Assembly (NCBI RefSeq): GCF_028858725.1
Contig: NC_084763.1
Span: 50,414,152 to 50,478,151, forward strand
DNA from: Colius striatus
Lineage: Eukaryota > Chordata > Aves > Coliiformes > Coliidae
Direction of reading: 5' to 3'
Length of the DNA stretch: 64,000 bases
Part shown: positions 1 to 11,600 of the stretch, piece after piece
Layout: the number at the start of each line of letters is the position of its first letter
Position numbering within the stretch: position 1 is the first letter of the stretch
The notes under the pieces: generated by a model
What the model was told of the DNA's origin: nothing
Seen by the model: only the letters and a program-made list of their open reading frames with translations
Databases searched by the model: none
Program-made: the position numbers and the translations under genes

Positions 1-560
1 ACCCATTACTTTCTAATGCAGGTGCGTGTGCCCTTCAGTTCCAAACTTGCTAATGCCCTCCTGCCATCTGAATCCCAAGCTCCCTGTGTGACCACCATGG
101 CAGGAGCACAGAGCCTTCTCCTGGCAGCCTGCTCCTTGGTGGGGATGAGACAGTCACAGAGCAGTGCTTCTGCTCCAGCAGCACCTGCTGAGCTGCCCCA
201 GGGCCAGCACATGAAGGGAATGCAGAGCCTGAGGCCCTGACAGCTGCTCCTCACACACACACAGACATGGCTGGGGTCTCCTTCCCTCCCCTGAGTACCA
301 TTAGTAGGTGGAATGCCTTGCTGCTGGTCTCAGAGCAAGCCTGGGGCTTTTTTGAAGTTGGACATTTCCTTCAAAAGGGCCATTTTGAGCTGGGTCAAGA
401 TGATTCCAGTGCATGGCTTTGCCTGCCCAGCCTCCTGAGGAGAGCTCCAGCTAGAACAACCCCATTATGGAGAGAGTGCTTCTGCCCCGTGGCAGCAGCA
501 GGCTCTGTGCACAGCCACTGCCTCTGCTGCACAGCATTTACTGAACACTGAGAAAGTGTC
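1..560. other. flanking sequence beyond the ACBD5 3' end, no gene recognised
   Basis: This stretch is relatively GC-rich and has two short plus-strand open frames (16-240 and 267-551) whose translations look like no family I know. From vertebrate synteny MASTL would be expected on the plus strand, converging on ACBD5, so this could be MASTL 3' UTR. The characteristic C-terminal end of MASTL is not visible here, so that remains inference. Confidence 0.4.
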
Positions 561-588
561 AAGATAAAATACAAAATAAAGAGGCTGA

Positions 589-594
589 TTTATT
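589..594 (-). terminator. ACBD5: candidate distal poly(A) signal of ACBD5
   Basis: The plus strand reads TTTATT here, which is AATAAA on the minus strand. It is followed on the minus strand by a T-rich, then TG-containing stretch (about 545-580) that would suit a cleavage region. A plus-strand AATAAA at 575-580 sits only 9 bases away, so the site could serve convergent transcripts. More proximal signals exist, so use of this one is unproven. Confidence 0.45.
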
Positions 595-1973
595 AAAACA
601 TAAATAACAAGGGTGGCACAGGCCTACATTTATTTCAGTCAAGTACCTTTGAGAATGTCTGTACCACCTCCCAAAGCTCAACATCTACAGGTAAGTTGGT
701 TATGAACTGGGGAAGGAGGCACTCCAGGGTGCTTCCTCCTGGCAGAAGATGTGTTGCTTCAGGAGGCTCTTTCTGCTTGGGTTTTTTCCAAAGCTTGAAG
801 ATCCTTCCTGGATAACAGTATCCACTATTTATAAGAACTTAATCACTCCAGGAACTTTGAGCTCCAGGCACAATGGCTTCAGGTCAGAGCAGACCTTCCC
901 TGCCAGCGTAAGCTTTGTAAAACCTGAGTTGTCAGTACAGCTCATGCCAAAACCCTGTGGCATGAGAAACCATGTGAGTGGTACAGCAGGCTGCAGAGAG
1001 GTGCTCAGCACTTTATTTTTTTTTTAATTTAGCTTTACAATAAGAAAATCAGAAGAGGGGAAAAGTAAATTAACAAAAAACCCCACAGCTAAAAACAGGA
1101 TTAAAATTGCTCTGGTAAAACAAACACTGAACTCTGTGCTGACGTTCTTTGTACAGTGTAGCTTTTATGAGAAATGTTTTCCAAGTGAGAAGATTTTTCA
1201 GGAAGGACAAAAAGGTAAGTTTCCTCAAATTATTTTTAAGAGGTGTAGTCCAGGTAGAGCAGGAAAGCACAGCAAGAGGGTGACATTAATGAAGACTCAC
1301 GTCTTAAACACATGTTATGATGTGATTCTTTATCGTGAATTAATGTCTTAATGCGCTGAGATTTGACAGAAAGTTTCCTTTTCAAGAAATTTAGACTACT
1401 CTGGTTTAACTTATTCTAAAAGGGAATGTAAAGCATGCTTTAATCAAGCAAACTTCACAAGGTTGTAGCCTTGGCTGCTTATTGGTTAATAACTATTCTG
1501 TAGAGGCGGAAAAGAAAAATCAGCACCAAAATTAGCTGAAAAGTTTTGTTTTGAAAGGAAGTAGAATAATAAGAGAGAAAGAAATAGAACTGATACTCTT
1601 CATAATGTGACTTAGGGAAAGTCCACAACAGATGAGGGCTAGGTTAAATCCTAATTTGACATGAACTGACAGGAGAAAATTTGAAGTGCACTGAGCTTTT
1701 AAAATCTTACAGCCATACTTACAGAGCAAGCTCTCATTTCAAAGCCCCTCGTGCCTGAACTATGTAGTGCAGCTAAAACAAGCTGTTGTCACCAAGAATA
1801 CAGTTATCAAAGTTAAAAATCTAAGGTGCAGCCTCTCTAGAGGGACCCTTTGTACCACACCATTCCAAACTGGTATGTGGCAGTCCCTCTGTTGGTAATG
1901 GCTCTGACTTTCACAGCATGCATCCACTCCCACCTCTCCTTTACAATCTTCAAGAAGGGAAGGATTCAGCTTC

Positions 1974-2068
1974 ATCGTGTGACCTGATCTAGGTGGGCCT
2001 GCTTTAGCAGGGAGGTTGGACTAGATGATCTCTAAAGGTCCCTTCCAACCCCCACCATTCTGTGATTT
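1974..2068 (+). mobile_element. CR1 LINE 3'-end fragment
   Basis: Contains the typical CR1 3' end: TGACCTGATCTAGGT, CTAGATGATCTCTAAAGGTC, CCTTCCAACCCC and CCATTCTGTGATTT. Only about 95 bases remain, 5'-truncated as is usual for CR1. It lies antisense within the ACBD5 3' UTR. Confidence 0.9.
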
Positions 2069-2601
2069 CCCTCGTGCAGGTTTAGCAGCAAAAACAACCA
2101 TTTCCATTCCTCAGAGCTATATATATTGTATTTCCCCAGGAGCTTACACTGCATTGATTGCACCTTATTAGTGCTTTCACCTGATCATATGTAAGCCTGT
2201 GGAAAAACAGGCAGGGATGTTACCATTGTCAAATTATTTCTATATTAAAGTGACAGTTTTACATGTTTTTCACTTACTCTTTTACAAAGATACTGTCTTT
2301 ATCATCTGACATCAGCAAGACCAGTACTCAGTGAAGGCCCCTCCCAAACACATTCCAAACTAACGGTCATATGGTTTTGAGGATGGAGTTATTACATTTG
2401 TTTTATTTGTAACCTAGGAGCTGTGAATTATTTAAGTTGCAGTAATATTAGTCCTTAAATGCTTAGCTCAAAGGTAGTACAAAATATTACTATCCCAGAA
2501 GGAACATCATCCCGCAGTCTGAGGTTCTAGGAGGATTCAGAATTCCTTTCCTTTCCAGGGCCAATCTTCTCTTAGCAGTCTCTAAGCAAAGTCATGAATT
2601 C

Positions 2602-2614
2602 TCAGTTCAGTTTT
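2602..2614 (-). CDS. ACBD5: ACBD5 coding exon 12 (terminal 13 coding bases)
   Basis: After the acceptor CTCTTTTAG the sequence A AAA CTG AAC TGA completes Arg490 and gives Lys-Leu-Asn-stop. This is exactly the mammalian C-terminus, in the required phase. The exon continues as 3' UTR. The coding piece is far too short to show up as an open frame and was found by searching for the phase-matched RKLN end. Confidence 0.9.
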
Positions 2615-5600
2615 CTAAAAGAGGAAGCAAATACAGTAGTTTGAGATACTCTGACATGTGAGATGATTTTTCATCTGTTGAAACAAACAAGCCCATTAAG
2701 GTGACATGGGAATCACTTCCAATCCACCAAACTACAACGCTGCTTCAAGATACTGCAAAACTTACCCTCAAGTTACAAAGCAACTTGCAAGTTTACAGAA
2801 CCAGCACAACTTCCAGCAAGGAGCAGAAACATCACCAAGGATTCTGAACTGCAGCTGGAATTCCTCAGAACAGGCCCTGACCATATCAGCCAGCGGTTTG
2901 TTGTCTCCCAGCAGAGCAACATTTTTGAGGTGGTTTTCCTGGGCCTCCAGAAACGTGCAATCAGGATATTCTAAAACAGCGAGCTAAAACTAAACAGCTG
3001 TCTGTTCTTGTCAAAAATCTATTTCTGTGTGGGATCTGGTGCTGGAGCCATTAGGATCCAGGTTGAAGGCTCTAACATGAGTACCCAGATTTTCTGTACT
3101 AAGTTCCCTATAAAAGGAGATAGGTGCAGAGGCCCTGAGCAGCCAGGAGGCCGTGCAGCAGGGTGCACAGCAAGCTGAGGTGCCCTTTCCCAGAGACAGG
3201 AGCCAAACACAAAGCTGTTGGCCATGGCAGCTGCCCTCTCCACTGGTTCCATGGAATTTGCTCCACTGTGCAAAAGAGCTTCAGGACAAGAGCACCTCAC
3301 ACAGGAGCAGAGGGGCCTGGCTTCTGCTCCAGGACAGTTTGTGCGTTTTAAAGCCCAAAGTAGAGAGGGGTATGGTTACCACCTGTGCCATATACAGCTG
3401 TGCCTAAAACCTTACACACCTCATGGAGCGAAGGCTGCAACTGGCAATGCAACAGCAAAGGAGGGCTCTAGTTTTGCAGTTCCATTTTCTCCTTGAGTAC
3501 TTGATCAACTTCCTACCCATTGCTAAAGGAGATGGAACTCCAGACGGAAAGGTGATGCAGAAGCAGATAGTCCTTAAATTCTGGTTAGAGGCAGATTTGC
3601 TCAGAAACAAAGAGAAAAGCTGAAGAACACAAACATTTCTTTAGTTGTTTCTGTTCTTGAAGTTCATCTCGCTTGAATCCATGGATGAATGAACAAAACA
3701 AGGACTACCTGGGGCTGTGCTGTCTCTGTGTCTCAGAGATACTGGTATTGCTGTTAGCAGCCTGGGGTACAAATCCCACTGTCCAGAACTCAGAAATAAT
3801 GCTGATAAATGGCAAAGCGTTGGGAAAGTGCCAGCAGAATCATCCCAGGACTGGAAAACAACTTTAAAATGGGATTCCTGTTGCTCCATCTGTTTTGTTT
3901 AAGCAAGAGATGACCTGGTGCTAGCAATACTGTACCCATGGAAAACACAGCAAGGGCTCTTTGTCAAGTAGATAAAGATCTAGGAAAATCCAGTGAGTGA
4001 AAGCTGAAGCCAGACAAGCTAAAAATAATGTATCCTTTGCTCATTTAAACTCTGAATCATGAGAACAAAAAGGAGAATTGCTGGCAAGGGTGCTTTTCTA
4101 AAAGCTTGATTTCTGAGAGGACCTGTGCATGGTTCTAGGGTGCTACAGAGGTCAGAAGAGATGACCAAAAAAGGTTTACCAGAACAGCTACGTTTGGAGA
4201 GAGAATATGGCCATTCAAGAGCTACTGGCTAAACAATGCTAAAGTCAAAGGAGCCACAGGAGCTTTAATTTACCAGTGTGGAAAATAAGGCAAATGTCTG
4301 TAACTGCCTAAAAGCTGTAGGAGGGAAATCTCTGGTTTCATCAGCCAGTGCTGGTGACGCCAATGCTGCTGGTGGCAGCTCTGAGTCAGAGCAGCTCCCT
4401 GCAGACCTGTAGCTGTTGTGGGCACCCAGTCCCAACACCAAGGGCTGGACCCAGAGCAGGCTGAACAGGGGGAGAGGTCTAACAGGCAGCCAGCAACTAG
4501 CTCAGCATGCCAGGGGTTCTGTACTGGGTCTGCCCTGGTTTAACATCCTCACTAACAGTCTGGATGATTGAGCAGAGCACATCCTCAGCAATTCACTCAT
4601 GACACAGAACTGGGAGGAGTGGCTGATAAGCCAGAGGGTGATACTGCCATCCAGAGGGACCACAACAGGATGGAGAAATGTGCTGACAGGGACTTCTTGA
4701 AATTCAACAAGTGGAAATGTCAAGTCCTGCCCCTGGGGAGGAACAAACCTAGGGACCAGTACAGGCTGGAGTCTGCCCAGCTGGGAAGCAGAAAAGGATC
4801 TAGAGCGCTCCGTGGACACAACTGGAACATAAGCCAGCAATATGCCCTTGCAGCAGAGAAGGCCAACAGTATTGCAGGCTGCATTATCCCTCCCTCAGGT
4901 CAAGGGAGGTGATCCCTCCCCTCTGCTCAGCACTGGAGAGGCCACACCTGGAGTGCTGTGTCCAGTTCTGAGTACAAGAGAGACACGGATGTCCTGGAGA
5001 GCCTCCAACAAAGGGTCATGAAGATGATTAAGGGACTGGAACATCTCTCCTATGAGGAGAGATGTGCACTGGCACATGTCGCCCAGAGAGGTTATGGAGT
5101 CTCCTTCCAAGCCATCTGGACACCATCCCAGACATCTGACCAGATGATGTCCACAGGTGCCTTCCAACCTCAACCATTCTGTGTTTCTGTGATTTACTGT
5201 ATGAAAGAAAACTCTACCATGAAAACTCCCACGTTAAAAAGCCAGTACAATTGAAGGTGATTCTAGTAAGATCTACACATATGCAGACTTTGCAGACAGA
5301 GAAAAACTAAGCTAAAAAAGTCAGGCGTGAGGCTGAAGTAAGTAGATGGCAACTAGAGAACATCCACTTAATCTTCTGGTGCTTAGATTGTTGAGAAAAG
5401 AGTAAGATGAGAGTACAACTGTTCTTCATCTGAAGGAAGCTGAAGTAGATGTTACAAAAATACTGTAGTAAGGTGCTAGTAAATGTTAAATAAGAAACAG
5501 GTGACAGATGGGACTCTGCAAAGGATTTGACAGGAAAGAATCTTCTCATGGCATGAGAGGACTAGGGAGTCTAGAAGCAGTGAAAATGGCTCAAGAGGAT

Positions 5601-8600
5601 ATTGGGAGTAAGAGGGAGACAGATCCAAGCTGTCCAGCCTCACCCACCATGTGTGCTCACTGAAATGATTTATACTACGTCACATTTCAAGGGTTTACCC
5701 TGAAGTGCCACAACTAAAGTACACCACATATGAAGTCAAATTAACCAATACTTTCTTATGCCGAGACACTTTCAAGGCAAAGAAAACTATACATGTCTGT
5801 TCCTAGAGTTCCCAGCTAATGGAAGGCACTCCTGCGAGCTTCCAGGGTTTCTTTTTGTGCATTTGGCTCAAGTTCTTGGGACTGAAACAGGAACCTTCCT
5901 GCCATAACCATTCCAAGGGCTCTGCAATCTGCTTTTGCCTGCGATCTTCAGAGATACGAGTCACTGAGAGATACAGTGGAAGCAAGAAGTGCCTTGAAAC
6001 AAAAAACTCAAGGAACCAGGACTTACCAGAGTAATTACTATCGAGCTGCCCATTTTGGTACTGACCTGATCTTTCAGATACACCATCAAAGCCTTACTGA
6101 GAGCACACTCTCACATTTGTCTTGTGCATGAAGGCATTTATGTCCCAAGTAACACGACACACTATTGGTTTAAGCAGATGAAATGCAGTGTATGTGGCCC
6201 AAGGTGTGCACACCCTTACCTTCGCTTTCTTTGAAGATACACGTGTACCAGCCACTGGGCAACAAACGGCCATAGGACAGCAAAAGCTAAAACACCTGGA
6301 GAAATGTCAAAGGGCCACCATGACGGTTTCTAAGGAAAACAGAAAACAGTTCTAGTCAGCAATCTATGTGCACACACTGAATACCACATGCACTCTTGGC
6401 AATATCAAACTAGAAAATACCAGTAAGACCAGAAAAAATCCACTAATCTCTCGACTACGTTCTTCAGACATGGGTGCAAGGGAGAACAATACAAAAAGCA
6501 CATACTGAGAGCTAGGTAATGAAACCCTCGTGTCATCTTTTTTCACAACCCACACTGCTTTTTACAAATAGAAAAGAAGATATTTTACCTTGGCAGAGGA
6601 GGCAGGCTGATCGTTTGACTGTTGTAGTGTTGCAGATTTTGCCTTTAAATACAAACAAAGGCTGGTAAGTACAATAAAAGAAAACTACCACTACAATGTT
6701 TCTGCCTCACAAAATGAGAATATAACGTTTCCGTGTTGTGAAGGCTTTTCAATCCATCTTTATAACAGTTTAAGGAACAGAACCACCCACATGCAATCTC
6801 CCCTTTCACCACTTAGTTTCCAACTTACCTCTCATGTTCCCATTACTCTTTATAGCATTTTTATCACATCTCTTGTGCATTAAGAATGGATCAATGTCAC
6901 TTACTGGACCTCTTTACAATGTTTCAAGGCCTTCCCTGCCCAACTTGTCACTGCAACTTCCTCAATTCTGGTCCAGTCCCAGCAGTTGCAACCCAGAGTA
7001 AAAATCCCAGCAGTTTTAATTTCCATCATGACATGTTTCAACACTACACAAAAGCAATAAGCACTGCTTTAGTCTGCTCTGTGCTACAGCTACAGGCTTG
7101 TCCAATGGCATAAACGAAAGAGGACACCCTGCTCCAAATCCCCCAGACAGTCAAAAAACGGACAAGTACCAGAAGCTTGTAAAAACAGTTGCCATACTCT
7201 GTTGTGGTGCTTCCACAAAAACAAAGCAGTCAGTTTTCTAGGTCTTTCTTAATGTGTGTAGATGTGAAACAAAAGCTTCTGTTTCTCTTTAGGTCCATGT
7301 AGCAAGCACAACAGGAACGCTGGGCAAGGATCTTTTACTACTCATTTATCACTTACGCGGAATTAAGGAAAATCAATCTCTATCCAAACATAAGACCCCT
7401 CAGCAGTTGTGATGGAGCAAAATCATGGTTTTAATACATCCTTTGCCCAGGCTGCCTTAGAGTTGGAGTTCATGGATCCCATAAGGGATGTACTTGTAGC
7501 ATACACTCTTTCTCAGGTAGACCAAATCTTAGCAGCAATCATTTTTAGGTTGCTGGTTCACTACATTCACAGCATGTTCTATTCTCCCTAATCCACAGTA
7601 TTTCCATTGAAACAGAAGGAAAAAGAAACACTACATCAAAGACTACCTACACTTGCTTAAGGCTTCTGTGTATCCTGTGTACATCTTTTGAAATTCCAAG
7701 AAAACTGCATTATTTTGCTGGGAAAGAATGTGCTGAAGAATCCCTCCTTCTGCTACCTCAAAAACGGAATCAGAAGTTCTGCCAGCAAACATTTACCAGC
7801 CTGGAAGATTTATGGTAGTCTGTCACTTCCTTTGAAAATGCTTTAAGTCTAGTGATGAAGAAATGATCTGGGATCATGTATTACTGACATTTACCGTGGA
7901 ATCTCCACACAATGACTGTGTAATGTGTATCAGTAACTAAAGCTAAGAGCAGGCTGATCAAAAATCAGTAAAATAGTATCTAGTTAATTTCTAGGTCAAA
8001 ATGCATGTTTTTGCTCACAAGAGTCCTGAATCATGTTCCCGAGAGCGGGTCCCAGTAAGAGATTTCGAGCTGGCATAAACTACAGGACTGAAACAACTGA
8101 AATGACTTCTGAGTTTAAGAAAATATTGTTGCAAATTTTAATCTGGAAAAGCATACAATTAGCCAAGGGAATGTCATCAAAAGTAATCAAAGAACTTCAA
8201 TGAATAATACCTGTGATGCTGTAACCGTCTCCAGCATATGCAGCCTCTGAAGGACATTCTGCATGTCTTCTTGTAAGCGCATCAGCACCACTGCAATCTG
8301 TTCATTGAGGCTACCCCGGGCTCCTCGGTCCGAACCCCAGCGCTCTCCATCTCCTCCACTACCCATCTGTCCACCTTGTGAGCCATCTCCCAGAGGCTGA
8401 AGTCTGTGGCCTATTTTGAGGGAGAAAAAATAGGTAAAACACAACTCCACTGAAAATGTTTGATTTTAACAGTTCAGTTTTCTCCCTCCCGAACTGAGCG
8501 TGGTGCTGCTAATCGTGGCCCGTATCCAGACAGTTCGAAAGCACTGAGATGTCACTGCAACATAGAATCATAGAATGGTAGGGGTTGGAAGGGACCTTTA

Positions 8601-11600
8601 GACATCATCTAGTCCAACCCCCCTGCAGAAGCAGCTCCACCTAGATCAGGTTGCATAGGAACATGTCCAGGCGGGTCTTGAAGACCTCCAAGGAAGGAGC
8701 CTCCACAACCCCTCTGGGCAGCCTGTGCCAGGGCTCCCTCGCCTCAACAGTGAAATAGTTCTTATGTTTAAGTGGAACTTTTTGTGTTCCAGCTTCATCC
8801 CATTACCCCTTGTCCTGTTGCTAGCTACTGTAGAAAAAAGGGATGTCCCAACCTCCTGACACCCACACTTTAGATATTGATAAATGTTAATAAGATCTCC
8901 ATCTGAGATGTTGCAGTAATCCTCCTACAGCCTCAGTGTGACAGTATCACCCAAAGTCTTGGAACTGCATAAACATTTAGCAAAAGATTCATTCACATCC
9001 AGTCAAGTCCAGCAGTAAAATCTGCCCTAGCAAAAAGAAATTAAGATCTGTCTTACTATCAAGGGTAGGATTGTTTTAAGTTTGGCACAGCCTCCATCTG
9101 GGAAAATACCCAAACAACACTGGAAGCAAATGATGAGAAAAGATGATTGTTGGAAGCCTACAATACTCTTTTAAATGATACACTGATAGCAGTAGCCTAT
9201 CCTGTTTCTCCAAACCTAAGTAGAACAACAGAAGAGAGAAGGGGAGATGCTTAAACCATAATATGTTCTTCGTAATAGTTTGCAATATAAATGTTCCATT
9301 TGGACTTTCTTTCTCATTTGTGCATCCAGTTACATCCAGGTGCCACAGGAAAAGGCTACACAGAAACAAAATCCTTTCTTTTAGTGTAAGAAAAATAAAT
9401 GTCACCCTTGACTTTACAGACCACAGCACTGGGATGTGGTGCTCCTCCTGGGTGACAGCAGTAGAAGTATTACAGAATTACAAAGTGCAGAGGTACAACA
9501 TAAATTGAACAACTGGACTATTCTGTGATTAAGAATTATAACAGATAGTATCAGAATCCTCACAAGGTGTGGCTTACACTCCAGCTGTAGAGAAAACAAG
9601 GCGTCACTGACACCTTTCTGACATGTGCCATGGTTTCAAATAACACACCAGAGAGGGATACATGCACATGCTTTTTGAAATAAATAAGCAATTTATAAAG
9701 AAACTCTTCTCAAGCATAGACAGGTTTTGAAGGTTCTATTTCTAAAGAGACAGGGGCCATCAACAGCAGCTGGAGTTCAAAGTGAGCCAAACAAGAAGGA
9801 GCCAATATGCTTAATATAAGACCTCCACAGCACAAGAAAATTCCTCTGTGATACCAACTGTGAATGAAGTAAGTACTCTGAAGACAAAACTGAGTGCTAC
9901 CCAGTGTAATAAGGACTTTGTTGCCTGTTGTTACTGTGAAGGACAGAAGCACTGTATAGCGCACCAATCTTACTGGACAATGTTGACTTTTAGCGGTCAG
10001 GAGAGCAGGGAACACAAAAGCAGTGTGCACAGTACCTCTCCCTCTTCTGACACCGTAGAAATCTGCTTTTTCACCACCTTTCTTCTCCTTGTGAGGGCCC
10101 CCATTACTGGCTTTGCCATCTTCTCCTCCACACTTGACTTCACCTTGTTCTTGAGCTGCTCCCTCTACCGTGTTTCCGGGTTGGAGACCCGCAGAAGTCA
10201 CGCAAGTGTGCCTTGCAAAATCCGTGTTTTCTAACAGAAGACTGGAATCTACATCCAAGAAATGGGATGAATGCTTTAAAGATCCTCTAGATGATGTGAT
10301 GATCTCCAAGGGCTACAAATTAACATTAGCAAGTCATTAACTTCTGTTAAATGTGACAGTTAACCAATAAAAAGGAAGAAGCATCTTTTAAGAAAACAGT
10401 TTGTCCAGAAATAAGACCTCTAACAGGAGGAGTTCTTCTCCTGTAGCATGTGCTTGCTGTTGTCTAAATGTCCTTCTCAGATTGAAAAGGCATTTGAGGC
10501 AAATATTCTCAAACAGCAATACCACTTGGAATTACTTTACACATTTCCAATATACCATAATACTCATCACTAAACCAGAACATTAAGATCTGAAAATGTT
10601 TGTTCCTCCCTTGCAAAATTGGCTTTGCTTCCTAGAGAGTGAAGTGGTATCTTAACATGGATTTGTGAGCCACACTGCCAAAAGTCAAGTGCTATTAGCA
10701 ACCTCAAGAACACAGCATTTACACTCAGGGCAAAAAGGTCACCTCACTTATCACAGAATCACAGAATCTTAAGGGTTGGAAGGGACCTCAAAACATCATC
10801 TAGTCCTACCCCCTGCCAGAGCAGGGCCACCTAGAGTAGGTCACACAGGAACTCATCCAGGTGGGTTTTGAATGTCTCCAGAGAAGGAGACTCAATCTGT
10901 TCCTCCCACCAAATAAAAGAAAGGCACAGCATTTGACAAACTCCTCACTCAAAATCGGTGATGTTGGAGGAAGATCTTAAAAACGGATGACATTCACGTT
11001 GATAAGGTCACAATTACATGTTCTGCAACAGGACTGCCTTAAGGTGGTTCAAGTAACCCTTTGCTCAGTGCAAGGACAAGCACTTGCACAAGTATATGCT
11101 GAAGCAGACTGGGGACCTCAGCTAGCTGAAGAAAAACTCCATGAAAAAGCCAAAATAACCAAGAGAAGAAAATAAAAGGAGACTGCTGCCAAAATCCCAT
11201 TTGTCAAACAGCAGTTCATAAACTTGCACCATCAGATCTGAAGGACAGTGTTTGGTGCACAAAGCTGTATTTAATTGTATAAATTAAGCTCTTCTACTTC
11301 GAATTGATCCATCTGTAGTTCTACTTGTAGATTTTTTACATAGCCCTGAACATTTTGTTCAAAACCAGAACATTTCTCATGCAGCTTGGGAAATTCTGAC
11401 AAATTATCCCACCCACTTCAATTAAAGAATCTCAGACAAGCTCGAACGATACACAGGCGATTGGGAAATCGCCTGGATAAGAGAGCTTGCAGCACTTGTA
11501 CCAAATTACCTTTCCCAACACGCTTCATTACTGGGTAACATTTAGATTTGCTAAAAGGAATTCTCTAGATCCTCAGGAAACAGCTAGACAAGAGAATGAT

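Larger units (their letters stand above)
575..2601 (-). other. ACBD5: ACBD5 3' untranslated region (approximate far end)
   Basis: The ACBD5 stop codon is at 2604-2602 on the minus strand, and no later coding exon is needed. The 3' UTR therefore extends leftward. Minus-strand AATAAA hexamers occur near 2400, 1012-1017, 629 and 589-594, so several transcript ends are possible. I took the most distal one, because a T-rich stretch follows it on the minus strand. Part of a CR1 LINE (about 1974-2068) lies antisense within this interval. Short open frames on either strand here look like chance. Confidence 0.6.

Noticed and set aside
1-560. MASTL last coding exon
   Set aside because: Expected by synteny, but the conserved C-terminal kinase-tail sequence is not present in any plus-strand frame here.
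9848-10234. 128-residue plus-strand frame
   Set aside because: It is antisense to ACBD5 exon 8, whose minus-strand frame has clear homology and splice sites.
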